Both the position numbers and the translations under genes were made by a program. A model generated the notes under the pieces. That model did no database searches. It worked only from the letters and a program-made list of their open reading frames with translations, and was not told the DNA's origin. DNA of 64,000 nt. It comes from Malaya genurostris (Eukaryota; Arthropoda; Insecta; Diptera; Culicidae). Where the stretch lies: positions 213,159,380 to 213,223,379 of the forward strand of contig NC_080571.1 in NCBI RefSeq assembly GCF_030247185.1, read 5' to 3'. Shown here one piece after another: positions 1-11,500 of this stretch (the first letter of the stretch is position 1; the number at the start of each line of letters is the position of its first letter).

Positions 1-30
1 ACTTAGAGTGCATATCTGGTTTTGATTTCT

Positions 31-96
31 CTACCGTTTCGTTTTCGACTCGTCAGTGCATAACAGTTTATGTTGAACTGTTATATCACGTAGATG
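31..96. repeat. Palindromic dispersed repeat, partial copy
   Basis: This is one arm of a short repeat seen at least seven times in the window. The arm reads roughly GTTTCGTTTTCGACTCGTCA followed by GTGC and a hairpin core (AGTTTATGTTGAACT). The opposite arm is absent here. The best-preserved copy is at 57480-57604. Confidence 0.6.
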
Positions 97-112
97 TAGA
101 TTAGGGAGTTTT

Positions 113-205
113 CACTTGGCATTTTTTGCCTTTCTCATATAGAAAAGGTATACAATCACTGCGAAAAGCGATTATTGAACTGAGGCCCGGTGGGCCTACT
201 CGCAT
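113..205 (+). repeat. Left end of the GCCTTTCTC repeat family
   Basis: The stretch beginning TTTTTGCCTTTCTCATATAG closely matches 60177-60240. In this family the left end is normally followed by tandem units of about 130 bp. Here it runs straight into a tRNA-derived SINE at about 206, so the copy is truncated or interrupted. Confidence 0.55.
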
Positions 206-360
206 GATAATCCGGGTTGGTGGTTCAATGCGTAGAACGCGTGTCTTACAAGACAGTTGACAGATGTTCAATCTCCGACCTTGAAGTATTCTTTGAATCG
301 ACTGCGAAGTCTGTTGAAACAGAAAGACCAAATTCCACAAAAGGAATGTAATGCCAAGAG
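206..360 (+). repeat. tRNA-derived SINE, copy A
   Basis: The head (about 213-285) looks like a tRNA: an A-box-like TGGTTCAATGCGTAG, an anticodon-stem-like segment around CTTACAA, and a degenerate B box. The tail includes GCGAAGTCTGTTGAAACA and GGAATGTAATGCCAAG. The same unit recurs at 19340-19535 (-), 22893-23350 (-) and 28518-28690 (+). The family name is not known to me. Confidence 0.6.
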
Positions 361-760
361 GTCGACTTTAGCAAACAAGCAAACTATAGTATAATAAGGG
401 TACGATAAAATGCACATTTTGAAAAATATTGAATTTCTCAAGCAGTATGCATTGGGTGTTTTATTATGATGGGGTGGTTTATACTTCTTAACCCTTAATC
501 CGTAAGCATGAAATTCATTTTGAATCAAATGTCGAATCCTTTCTAACGTTGAACGTCAGAAGATGAAAACTTACAATTTTTTACTCAAAAGGCGTTTATA
601 ATGCGTGTTTGATGGGCATGACGTTTAATTCGAATAAAAAACAACAAAAACAAAAACTACGTAGAAATGGTAATAAAGTGTTTCGTTTTGCTATTATCAC
701 ATGACAAATTAAATTTTTTGTGTAAAAATATATCCAACCTAAATCAGCACACGATATTTT
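361..760. other. Non-coding sequence upstream of terminal exon
   Basis: This AT-rich stretch has no open frame of interest and no recognisable repeat. If the exon at 771 is real, this is the 3' part of its preceding intron. A pyrimidine-rich tract leads to the acceptor CTCTCTACAG ending at 770. Confidence 0.4.
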
Positions 761-770
761 CTCTCTACAG

Positions 771-1069
771 TTCACATCGTTTATGCAGATCCCACGACAA
801 TCTCAGCACGTAGATCAAGGGAAAATCTAAAATCAAAACTCGAACGACTAGAGACGTTACGCTGCGATGTAGATCAACACAACCTTTCAAGCACGACGGG
901 GAAAATCGCAGACAATGAGTCTGCCAGTCTACGGAACAAATCGGTTAACCATGTTCGAAGCGGATACAACCGGTATGACAAGGTGGCACGACTCGGTGCT
1001 CCTCTCGTCAAAAGTGCGTACTATCGGAGCTTGCGCTTCCACGATCGTAGACGATGCCTCCGCGTCTAG
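771..1069 (+). CDS. C-terminal coding exon of an unrecognised gene (partial)
   Basis: A splice acceptor (CTCTCTACAG, 761-770) is followed by 98 sense codons in one frame (first full codon CAC at 773) and a TAG stop at 1067-1069. The stretch is clearly more GC-rich than its surroundings and the open frame begins exactly at the acceptor, so I read it as the last coding exon of a gene lying to the left. No methionine is needed in a terminal exon. The peptide is hydrophilic and rich in Arg, Ser and Lys. Its first half (around residues 10-35) has a heptad-like Leu/Glu/Arg pattern that could form a short helix, and its end is Arg-rich (HDRRRCLRV). I do not recognise the family and assign no function. 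A possible polyadenylation signal AATAAA lies at 1190-1195. The alternative is a chance open frame in a GC-rich non-coding exon. Confidence 0.5.
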
Positions 1070-1480
1070 TCGTATCGAGACTAGTTGGAGCCGAAATAAT
1101 GCATCTCAACGTCTTCGAGGATGAGTTCGTACCCCGCATGATCGCAACCGTCTGCCGGAATGCAACAAAGTGCACGACCGGTAACCAAAAATAAACCTTT
1201 CGTTCGTTTTCACGTTCTGGCAACCGGCCGTATAGTCATCGTGAGTTGTTGTCAGCTCAGGTCCTCCCGACTACCCGAGCGGTGACAATTTATGCGAGGC
1301 GAGGAAAAATCCCTCTAGTTCAGCTGCACAACAACGTGTTCGCGAAGCCAGACACCGCGACTAGACAAATTTGGCGCGTCGAAAAGTTATAAATTTAAAT
1401 TTAAAATGCGGTTACACCGTTCGGGAAATACCCGCCGGAATGTCTGGAACGGTGACATATTTAGTATCGAGGATATTATC
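1070..1480 (+). other. Probable 3' UTR and GC-rich flank
   Basis: This is the continuation of the GC-rich block after the stop at 1067. AATAAA at 1190-1195 may end the transcript near 1215. From about 1220 to 1480 the sequence stays GC-rich with no clear reading frame. A small CpG-rich promoter or a further non-coding exon cannot be excluded. Confidence 0.3.
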
Positions 1481-2000
1481 GGAAGAGGAATTAGCATGGT
1501 ATCAGTCACGATTTGCGATGTGTTACAAACGTATTGAATAGGATTTGGCCATCTGTTTGTACAAAAAAAGTAAAATTTTGAACATTTATGGCTAGTCTAA
1601 ATAATAAAGCCTAAAGTCGTTTTTGGTGATGGCTCAGATGCTTTGATGGCAATTCATCGAAAAGGCAAGAGTTTTCCCATTTTCGTATCTGTCAACATTG
1701 ATAATTTTAATGATTACGAAAGATCAGATTGAAAATATTAACATTTCTATCAACTGTCCGAATGAGATATAGTTTTGATTTCGTTTGAGCACCTGTTTGT
1801 GAAAATTCTTTTTCATTATCTCGGAGAAATCGAAGTGAATTCAGTTATTTTTTTAGTTCTTACCAATCATTTCCAGGGACCTTTCATTTGAATGTTAGTT
1901 TCCATTTTTATCACATCCAACCTCAGTGCTCCGGAAATCGATGTCAGATTCATACATAGTTCAATAGCAAGGTATGGAGCTATGTGTCCTTGTATATAAA
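1481..2000. other. AT-rich non-coding stretch
   Basis: I see no gene, terminal repeat or recognisable element here. The only recurrent wording is faint similarity to the TTGACCGATTTTCACAAACT-type repeat family around 1830-1900 (TTATCTCGGAGAAATCG and CCTTTCATTTGAATG, the reverse of the family's core). Confidence 0.3.
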
Positions 2001-2180
<180 letters not shown>

Positions 2181-2502
2181 ATCATGGTAATACCTAGTTA
2201 TGGTAATTTCCCCAGGAGGTATAAATCTAAGCTTGCGATAATCGGTTAATTGTTTTTTTACTCAGTTACTCCCGAACCGAAAGTCGGATCTGATAAATAT
2301 TCGAACTTAATAGCAGAAAATGGAACCTTTCAATTAAATTAAGGTTTATAAAAATTTGTGCAGCGTTCTCTGAGAGCGAGAAATTGGTGTGTACTTCTTT
2401 GAATTTAATTGCACATTTTGATCCGTTAATCCGAAACCGATGATCAGATCAGATAAATTGGTGTTAAAGCGCACATGATTGATTGAAATTTATTTTACGT
2501 TT

Positions 2503-2590
2503 TACCTTCGACTCACCAGTGCATTAGCAGATTATGTTGGACTGCTAATGCCACCTCGCGAATCAACATAATCCGCTAAGCAGGCGTAAA
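2503..2590. repeat. Palindromic dispersed repeat
   Basis: A copy of the short hairpin repeat. Left arm CCTTCGACTCACCAGTGC plus AGCAGATTATGTTGGACTGC, right arm AATCAACATAATCCGCTAAG. Both arms are present with a central spacer. Confidence 0.65.
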
Positions 2591-2879
2591 GTCATTGTTA
2601 TTTGCAACGCACTTGTTTGCACCGACGCACAGTGTTTCGAATCAATAAAAACGTGGACATAAATCAGTAGCTGCCAAACCGTTCTTTTAATGCATATAGT
2701 TGCTTTTAAGATTTTTTTACAAATATATACAGCGTAATTTGATACTATCCCTCAATTGTTCATGGCCTACTTTGACAAAAAATATAACCATAACTTTTTT
2801 TTCTTCTACAAAGTTTTAGAACTATTGAAAATGATTTACTTTGTCAAATATACCAAAAGGTCGCACCGTTTCGGATATA

Positions 2880-3430
2880 CAAAGCGTTTTCATGACAACC
2901 CCCATCAGTTTTTTTATTCATAACTTGTCTCGAGTTACTTTTTTATGCATACTTTGTTTGGAATAATTGAAGAAAATAAAAAATCCCATATTTTTGTTGA
3001 AGGTAGTGCATAGGTTTGTTGTTTCCTTGCAAAGTTAAACATCAGTTTACCTTTTTTTACATATGATAAAACCTTACACCGAAGCGAAATATGCATCTTT
3101 ATGCAGCTGATTATTACAAAATTTATAGGAAAAGATATGCTCAATAACCTTAAAAAAATCCTAAGTGGAACTCGATGGAACTTTTTTAGGCCTTTTTAAA
3201 GTTAGTTTTAGTTATTGAATTATGAGAACCCCCTTAAAACTAGTTTTCTAATCATAACTTGTTTCAAATTAGTTTTACTTTATTTGGAATGATTGTAGAA
3301 AAATGATTGTAATGCATAGATTTATTCTTTTCTGGAAAAGTTATACGTCATTTTACCTATTTTTACCTAGGAAACCTTGTACTGAAGCGAAATATGCAAT
3401 TTAATGCAGCAAACTTTCACAACACTTTCA
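2880..3430 (+). repeat. Diverged tandem duplication (~300-bp unit)
   Basis: Sequence around 2880-3170 recurs in diverged form at about 3220-3430 and resumes after the inserted element at 4182. Shared anchors are CATAACTTGTCTCGAGTTACTTTT versus a similar string near 3250, GTGCATAGGTTTGTT versus ATGCATAGATTTATT, and GAAGCGAAATATGCA at about 3082 and 3386. No coding potential is seen. Confidence 0.6.
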
Positions 3431-4181
3431 AAGACTGGCCCAGAAAGTATGGTTCAGAATCTGTCAATTTGTATGACTGCGTCCTGTTGTTTACACTCTT
3501 CTCTAACAACTGGTGCAGTTGTTTATTCGTTTTCATTAGTTTGTTTCGAAATGCGTGGACTTTTGGCAGAGCAATGTCGAAAAATTGTGTACAAATGGTG
3601 CACAGAAGACGGACTGTCACTAAGAAAGATAGCAAACATGGAAGGAGTAAGTGAAAAAGTCGTGCGAAATGCAAATGGGTCGAAAAAAGGTCCTGCTAAC
3701 CCTCAGTTGGATAAACGTAAACTGAATACGTTCGAGCAAAAGAAGGAGGTTTCAGTTCGGGATGTGGCCGAAAAAGGGCACTTCGAAGTCAAATGTTCTT
3801 CGTGCTAAAGAACGTTTGAATCTTCGAACCTAGTGTTAGACCAGTCCGAGACATGAATCCACCAAATTGAAGAATTTTGGGCATTAACGAAGGCACATCT
3901 TAGGAAACATGTCTCGGCAGCCGAAACCATTCAACAGTTCGAAAAAGATTGGAAAAAGTGTCAAAACTTGTCGCCAAGAAGTCTGTACGGAATTTAATGA
4001 GAAAAGTTCGCAAGAAGGTGCGCCAGCTAGTCTACAATGACTAAGTAGCAAATGTTGAGAATAATATTTTGTTGTTGTAGTCTAATATTATCAGTATATC
4101 GAATAAAATTCGAATATCTAACACTTGTGAATTATTCACAGCGAAATCAAAGTGCGTCCATACTTTCTGGGATAGTCTTTA
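3430..4181 (+). mobile_element. Deleted Tc1/mariner-superfamily element
   Basis: The two ends are inverted copies: AAAGACTGGCCCAGAAAGTA at the left and its complement (TACTTTCTGGGATAGTCTTT) at the right, about 22-24 bp with a few mismatches. Inside is a helix-turn-helix-like N-terminal transposase segment (3551-3808, around KIANMEGVSEKVVR) and, further on (3860-4043), a C-terminal segment reading like AHLRKHVSAAETIQQFEKDW. The central catalytic part is missing, so the element is non-autonomous. It sits inside the second copy of the duplicated unit described at 2880. The flanking TA expected for this superfamily is not clean on the left. Confidence 0.7.
3551..3808 (+). pseudogene. Transposase N-terminal fragment
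   Basis: About 85 codons from the ATG at 3551 resemble the DNA-binding (HTH) end of Tc1/mariner-type transposases. The frame closes at 3806-3808, and the catalytic DDE/D region is absent. Remnants of the C-terminus follow in another frame (about 3860-4040). This is a relic, not a functional gene. It is identified by pattern only, so the subfamily is uncertain. Confidence 0.6.
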
Positions 4182-4443
4182 TAGGAAAATATATGCCTAA
4201 TCCAATTTATTTTCCTATGAGAATATCCTGAGTACTATTCGTGTGACTCATTTTCACTGTGGCCATGCTGAAACCATGAATGGTTAAGAAACGGAGGGCG
4301 TCGCGCGTCTACTAATTTTGTAACTCGCTTTTGCAGTGAGCGTAGAACTGTGCAATTCGCTCCTGAACTATTCCAGTGAATCGAATCTTTGAAGTGAGCT
4401 CACAGCTCTTTTTTAAAGAACCGCAGCTCACCAGTTCACCGCA
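4182..4443. other. Flank of deleted mariner and hAT MITE
   Basis: Non-coding. The end of the tandem unit is followed by GAGCTCAC/CAGCTC-rich sequence that recurs near 5080-5190 (GAGCTGATGAGCTGA and similar), suggesting an unnamed dispersed repeat interrupted by the MITE at 4452. Confidence 0.35.
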
Positions 4444-4451
4444 CTGGTAAG

Positions 4452-4664
4452 CAGGGATGCCAGGTTCACAGATTAATCTGTGTTTCACAGATTTTCAACC
4501 TTTCAACAGATTTCTGAAAATAGTCACAGATTTACACAGATTCTGAAATCGATCATAGATTTTAAAAATTGATTACAGCTTAGCACAAAAAATTACAGAG
4601 TGGTAGGAAATTGTGAGAGTTTTTGGATGTCACTGATTTTTGAAAAAATGACCTGGCATCCCTG
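4452..4664. mobile_element. hAT-type MITE, 213 bp
   Basis: Terminal inverted repeats CAGGGATGCCAGGT / ACCTGGCATCCCTG flank 213 bp. The 8-bp target duplication CTGGTAAG is present at 4444-4451 and 4665-4672 and fits the hAT target pattern nTnnnnAn. The interior repeats CACAGATT-like words and codes for nothing. A relative with TIR CAGCGTTGCCAGGTT is at 47007-47325. Confidence 0.85.
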
Positions 4665-4672
4665 CTGGTAAG

Positions 4673-6713
4673 GTGAAAACAAGCTACGAGCTGAACGGAT
4701 CTTCGGCTCTTGAAAAGCGCGTTATAAATGAGAAGAAATGTGTACATGAGCTTTTGTTCGTTCTTCCAAATGTTTATCTATCCTTCTTTAACAGATTGAA
4801 TAAGCCATTGTCAATAAGAAATCTTACCTCTCACTCAGTGGGCTAAGGTACATTCAGGGATACCACTTTTATAGATATTTTCAAATATGACATAATAAAA
4901 ATTCGCAGACAAGTTAGTTCGCATAGCATTGTTCTTTGTGCATCAATGATTTCGATCATGCATATGAAAGAAAAAGTAAGAAGTAAGTAAGAAAAACGGC
5001 GGAGGAAGGAGTAAGAAAAACGGCGCAAAAAAACGGCACTCGAGACAAACCTTCAGTTCAATCCAATTTATTTTCACTATGGCCATGCTGATGAGCTGAT
5101 GAGCTGATACATTGAATCAATTCCCTTTAGTGAGCTGATCGGTTCGGAGCTGCTCACCGGTATGAGCTGCTTCGCACATCTCTAAGTGAGCGTCGCACGA
5201 TCAACATATCGTCTTAAAAAACGTGTTGCTTCGTGATAACTCAATTTATTTACACTTTTGTAAATTGAATCTCTTCGTAAAGGTTTATAGTTTTATAATA
5301 CTTTTTCATATTTAGTTTGGAAAACATTTTTCCATTTTTTTAACATGTGTTGAAATTTTGATAATTTTTCGGATTTTCAATATTTAAAACTAACTTTGAA
5401 AAGGCCTAAAAAATGCATCGAGTTTCACTTAGATATTTTCTAATATTGTTAATTGTCAAAAAGTAAACAAAATAATTGAGCTTGTTTATTCGTATTTATG
5501 CGCACTTTGTAGTAGATACTTAGGTAATAGAGGTAGATTCTACGTAGATAAAACCAAACAAAACCGACTTTAAAATAAAGTGAATATATCTCAAAAAATA
5601 TTTTTTTACATTATTTATATCTTCAGCAAAAATACTTCAAATGTTTTTTTTTCTTCAAAATGAGATAGAGAAAAATCTTGTAAAACTTTTTCGAAGACAC
5701 GTTAGCTCTTAAAAATCAGTGAAAGTCAGTACTGACTTTTGACCGCCTTTTTCCAGTTTTGGACCACTGTGCGACGTGCGACGTGCGTATCTTTCGGCAC
5801 GTCGGAAAAGGCATTTCAATAAGGTATGCTTGTAGTGCGCTGGGTAAAACGTTCTGCGGAGGAGAAAATGAATGAAACGATCAATTTTTGCACGCTAAAT
5901 CGAAACTGTTGTTTAAGCATTATGAGGACGAATACGCGTCAAATTCTCTTCTTTGATTTAAGAAGGAAGTAAGGGATAATTTGAATCAAAAAACACTTTT
6001 TTGTAATTTTTTACGGAGACACAGCTTAAGCAAATTTATTCAAACCTTTGTTACATTATAAAGCATCATTTGAAGAATATTTAGTTAAATTTCCATATAT
6101 TAATACTGTAGTAACAGAGTATATTCCAAAACCTCTTTTGAAAATCAGGTTTCGCGGTGAACACGATAACTCGGCGTAGAATTATCTGAAATCAAAAATG
6201 TTCTTAATTTTACTTAAAGTACGAGTTATTTCTTCCTCCTCCGTCGTTCTCAAATTATTAATTTGATTTTTTAACAGTTCGTGGCATATTTAAGCAAAAA
6301 AAAAACGCTATGCTAAATTTTCAGCCAATTTCGTGGTGCAAAACTACCATAATATGAAAATGGAAAAAAAATCAAAAACGTTGGGGAGGCATTTTATACC
6401 AAGAAAGTATGTTCGAAGTTTGAAAAGAATCGTATACAGTATATTTTACAGGATCGTGTTAACGGACTTCGAAAAATTGGTTTTCAGAAAAACGCGTTTA
6501 AATATTTTTCCTCAAAAAGTGTACGAAAAATATTTTTGATAACTTACACTCAATTTTGACACAATATTATTGAAATGTTAAACTTCAAGAAAATGTCAAC
6601 AAAACGATTTTCCGAAACTGTTTCATCTCATATTCCTTAAAATTTAAACATCTATTGGTGTTCATATTTCTGATGGTATGGATCAACAGTTATATTGATA
6701 CGTTAAGTGTAAC
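4673..6713. other. Non-coding repeat-derived stretch
   Basis: I see no gene. The GAGCTGATGAGCTGA-type words at 5080-5190 match the flank at 4370-4450. Around 5390-5445 a segment (AAAACTAACTTTGAAAAGGC and CATCGAGTTTCACTTAG) is the inverted complement of 3160-3215. This suggests a large inverted-repeat element spanning roughly 3.1-5.5 kb with later insertions. 5500-6710 shows nothing recognisable. Confidence 0.35.
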
Positions 6714-6726
6714 AAGAGATATTTAT
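6714..6726 (+). repeat. Target-site duplication, left copy (I-clade element 1)
   Basis: AAGAGATATTTAT here is identical to 12873-12885, immediately after the poly(A) tail. The first two A residues could belong to the tail, so the duplication is 11-13 bp. It fixes the 5' end of the element at 6727. Confidence 0.9.
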
Positions 6727-7212
6727 CATTGCCGTTTCAACCTTCCGAGCGAACGGACGTGCTTTGTGTTTACTGCGAAAAAAACCAGTGCCGTGTGTGA
6801 TAACGTGACCGGACGATCAAAACTAGATTATATCGCTATTGTGTAATAGACAATAGTGCTTTTTTCTGTGAGAGGTTTTTTGTACATTATACACTGAAGC
6901 AGTGCATTGTTGTGAGCGGACGATCGAAACAGTACCGTTAGCCGGTGATTGTTTGATCGATCAAGGCCAGATTTCAGTGGCCATTGTGATTATACTGTGC
7001 GGATTATAAGTGAGTGTGCTTTTTCCTCTCGGAGGTTTTTTGCACACCCTCGAAGCGGCGATACGCCGATCGACGAGGGCTTGGCCTTGGTGGCCCCCGT
7101 TGGATTAAAAGTTAAGTACTATTATTTTGTATATTTTTTTTTCTTCTTCATTCGACCGTTCATTCCCCCCCCCTCCGAATCATTTATTTCTGCGCGGAGG
7201 TAGCTCCGCGAC

Positions 7213-8331
7213 ATGTCAAATTCGAATCCCGACCCCTCCGTTCTCGATGATCAGATGGAGACTTCTGTTGGCAGCAGTAAGTCTCGCATAAAGAGTTATC
7301 CCGATGGGCTTGCACTCTCGGCCGGGCCTTACTCGGTTTATTTCCGGACCAAGGCTAAAGAAAAAAAATTGAATGTTTTGAAAATATCGCGGGATCTGTC
7401 CTCGCGATACAATACTATAAAAAGTATTGATAAAATACGCCCAGATAAGCTCAGGGTTCTGCTCACCAGCTCAAAGCAGGCTAATGAGCTCGTTCAAAAT
7501 GATCATTTTACGCGGGAGTACCGCGTCTACGTGCCAGCTCGCGAAGTAGAAATCGACGGTGTGGTCACCGATTCGAGTTTGACTTGCGAGGACGTTCTTA
7601 AGTACGGGGCGGGTTGTTTTAAAGACCCCTCACTTAAGAATGTCAAGATACTGGATTGCAAGCGATTGCATTCAGTATCGATCGCCGGGGATGGAACAAA
7701 GTCCTATCCCCAATCAGACTCTTATCGAGTGACCTTCGCCGGTTCTGCTTTGCCCAACTACATCCTCTTGGACCGGGTTCGTTTGCCTGTTCGCCTATTC
7801 GTACCCCGAGTAATGAACTGTACTAATTGCAAACAATTGGGGCATACAGCTTCTCATTGCTGCAATAAGCCCCGGTGTGCTAACTGTGGGGAGGCTCATG
7901 CGGATGGCTCTTGCGGTAAGAATGCTGAAAAGTGTCTCTACTGCAAGGAGGGTCCGCATGACCTAATGGCATGTCCTGCGTATAAGCTGCGAGGAGATCG
8001 GATGAAGCGTTCCCTGAAGGAACACTCCAAGCGTTCCTTTGCCGAGATGCTTAAGAGTGCCACCCCTCCTAAACTGACAACGAACCCATATGCCTGCTTG
8101 TCAACTGACGAGAGCGATTCTGACGACCCTTTGGAAGGTCCATCATCGGCGGTCCCTCATAGCTGTAGGAAAAGAATAAATAAATCCTCTCATAAGCTAC
8201 CTAGTAAGGGTTCGAAGGTGTCTTCCGAAGGGCTTCGAAAAGTTACAGCTAACGGGAATCGGGACACAACACCGAAGCAAAAAGCTCCTGGTCTCGGAAA
8301 ACTCAATTCCCACGACTTCCCGGGACTATAA
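7213..8331 (+). pseudogene. ORF1 (gag-like nucleic-acid-binding protein) of element 1, C-terminus frameshifted
   Basis: The open frame of 372 residues starts at an ATG after a 486-base leader. The N-terminal 190 residues hold a conserved gag-like domain with an RRM-like look. Three zinc knuckles follow at about residues 202-255 (CTNCKQLGHTASHC, CANCGEAHADGSC, CLYCKEGPHDLMAC), which in this clade bind element RNA in the ribonucleoprotein. The frame ends at TAA 8329-8331. The intact relative (31127-32416) continues for about 80 more residues. Those residues are recognisable here in another frame (about 8319-8546, around FSDVVDWIFTTFNIS and ending FDG), so an indel just upstream has cut off the conserved C-terminus. 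Confidence 0.85.
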
Positions 8332-8546
8332 AATCCCCAAGCGTCCCTGAAAATCTACCAGAGAACCAACTAGGTGCTGGACTTATCAAGTTCTCTGATG
8401 TTGTGGACTGGATTTTTACAACTTTCAATATTTCAGACCCTCTTAGAAGCATTTTAATTGCTTTCATGCCAACAGTAAAAACATATTTGAAGCAGTTGAC
8501 TGCAAATTGGCCCCTTATCTCAGCGATTGTATCCTTCGATGGCTAA
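8319..8546 (+). pseudogene. Frameshifted C-terminal part of element 1 ORF1
   Basis: A second frame carries the conserved ORF1 tail (FSDVVDWIFTTFNIS ... TANWPLISAIVSFDG), ending at TAA 8544-8546. It corresponds residue for residue with the tail of the intact ORF1 at 32240-32416. Its stop overlaps the ORF2 ATG at 8539 by 8 bases (ATGGCTAA), the same arrangement as in element 2. Confidence 0.8.
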
Positions 8547-11500
8547 ATCATCCACCGAGGTCACGGATCTAATCACTGTTTTACAGTGGAATTGCAGAAG
8601 TATCATCCCAAAAATAGATTCTTTTAAATTTCTAGTAAATAATCTGAAATGTGACGCATTTGCATTGTGCGAAACTTGGCTAACTTCTGAAATATCCTTA
8701 AACTTCCACGATTTTAACATTATTCGCCTGGATCGAGATGATCCCTATGGAGGAGTACTTTTAGGGATCAAAAAGTGCTATTCTTTTTATCGAATTAACC
8801 TCCCCTCGATACCAGGTATTGAAGTTGTCGCATGTCATGTTACAATCAAAGGTAAGGACCTTTGTATTGCTTCCATCTACATTCCCCCTAGAGCCTTGGT
8901 TGGGCATCGGCGGCTCAGTAATATCATAGAGCTCCTTCCCGCACCGACGTTGGTTTTAGGAGACTTTAACTCACACGGTACGGGATGGGGTTGTCTTCAC
9001 GACGATAACAGATCAGCTATGATCCATGATATTTGCGACAACTTCAATATGACAATCTTGAATACGGGAGAAATGACACGGATTCCTGCACCACCAGCAA
9101 GACCAAGTGCGCTGGATTTATCCCTTTGCTCGACATCGCTACGGTTGGATTGCACGTGGGAGGTAATTCCTGATCCCCACGGTAGCGACCATCTACCGAT
9201 CGTAATATCAATCACCAGCGGCTCAAAACCATCGAAGACAATCAATGTTTCGTATGACCTCACACGAAATATTGATTGGAATAACTATGCGACCGTGATA
9301 TCTGAGAAACTTGAAAGAACTCAACAACTTCCTCCGGAGGAAGAGTACACGTTTTTGGCTGGCTTGATTCTCGACACCGCGACTCAAGCTCAGACGAAAC
9401 GTGTACCCGGCGCGAAAACTAACATCCGTCCTCCCAACCCGTGGTGGGACAAAGAGTGCACAAATTTAAACGCGGAGAGAGCCTCCGCGTATAAAGTATT
9501 TAGAAAAAATGGAACACCTGATAATTACCGGAATTACGCGGCGTTAGACGTTAAAACTAAGAACTTGATTAGAGCTAAGAAACGCGGTTACTGGCGTCGG
9601 TTCGTAGACGGCCTAACAAAAGAAACATCTATGAGCACTCTTTGGAACACAGCCCGACGAATGCGCAATCATAACACAACGAATGAAAGCGAAGAATATT
9701 CTAACCGCTGGATATTCGATTTCGCTAAAAAAGTATGTCCAGACTCTGTTCCGGAACAGAAGATCACCCGCGCCGCGACACCAAATACAAACGAAACACC
9801 GTTTTCGATGGTAGAGCTCTCACTTGCGCTCTTGTCATGTAACAATAAAGCCCCGGGATTAGACAGAATAAAATTCAACTTGTTGAAAAATCTGCCTGAC
9901 CCCGCCTAAAGGCGCTTGCTGAGTTTATTCAATAAGTTCCTTGAGGACAACATTGTTCCACATGACTGGAGACAAGTGAAAGTGATATCCATTCAAAAAC
10001 CAGGAAAACCAGCCTCCGATCACAATTCGTATCGGCCGATTGCTATGCTTTCCTGTATCCGGAAATTGTTCGAAAAAATGATTCTGTTTCGTCTAGACAA
10101 TTGGGTCGAGACTAATGGCTTACTTTCAGATACACAATTTGGTTTCCGCAGGGGCAAAGAAACGAACGATTGTCTTGCGTTGCTCTCAACCGAAATTCAA
10201 ATGGCATTTGCTCGTAAGGAACAAATGGCGTCAGTTTTCCTAGACATCAAGGGGGCTTTTGACTCAGTTTCTATAAATATCCTATCTGAGAAGTTGCATC
10301 AGCATGGTCTTTCACCAATTTTGAATAACTTTTTGTACAATCTATTGTCAGAGAAATACATGTATTTCGCGCATGGTGATTTGTCGACAATACGATTCAG
10401 TTACATGGGTCTTCCTCAGGGCTCATGCTTAAGCCCCCTTTTATACAATTTTTACGTAAACGACATCGATAAATGTATCAACACATCTTGCACGCTGAGA
10501 CAACTTGCCGACGACAGCGTTGTGTCCATTATAGGACCCAAAGCTGGCGATCTGCAAGGGCCGTTACAAGATACTCTTGCCAGCTTATCCACATGGGCTC
10601 TTCAAATGGGTATCGAGTTCTCTACGGAGAAAACTGAGCTGGTTGTATTTTCAAGGAAGCGAGAACTAGCACAACTACAGCTTCAACTAGGGGGTGAAAA
10701 CATAGCTCAGGTCTTCACATTCAAATATCTCGGGGTCTGGTTCGACTCCAAAGGCACCTGGGGATGTCACATTAGGTATCTGAAACAAAAATGCCAGCAG
10801 AGAATCAATTTTCTTCGTACAATAACCGGAACTTGGTGGGGTGCCCACCCAGGAGACCTGATCAGGCTGTACCAAACAACGATATTGTCCGTTATGGAAT
10901 ATGGATGCTTCTGCTTCCGATCCGCCGCGAACACCCATTTCATTAAGCTGGAAAGAATTCAGTATCGTTGTTTGCGTATTGCCTTGGGTTGCATGCAATC
11001 AACTCATACGATGAGTCTTGAAGTGTTGGCGGGCGTCTTACCGTTGAAAAACCGGTTCTGGGATCTCTCATATCGCTTGCTCATTCGATGCGACATTTTG
11101 AATCCTCTGGTGATTGAAAACTTCGAAAGGTTAGTTGAGCTTAATTCTCAAACCCGTTTTATGTCCTTGTATTTTGATTACATGGCTCAGAATATTAATC
11201 CTTCTTCGTTTGCTTCCAACCGTGCTCATTTCTTGGATACTTCTGATTCTACTGTGTTTTTCGACACATCCATGAGAGAAGAGATTCGTGGAATTCCGGA
11301 ACACGTACGCCCTCGAGTGGCCCCTAATATATTTTATAATAAATTTAGAACAGTCAACTGTGAAAAGGTATTTTACACTGATGGATCAAACATCGACAGG
11401 TCCACAGGCTTCGGCATCTTCAATCAAAACATCACCGCTTCTTACAAACTCAGTGATCCGGCTTCAGTTTACGTCGCAGAATTAGCTGCTATTCAGTACA

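Noticed and set aside
206..285. Functional tRNA gene
   Set aside because: Only tRNA-like head of a SINE; stems are imperfect and the unit is repeated with a common non-tRNA tail.
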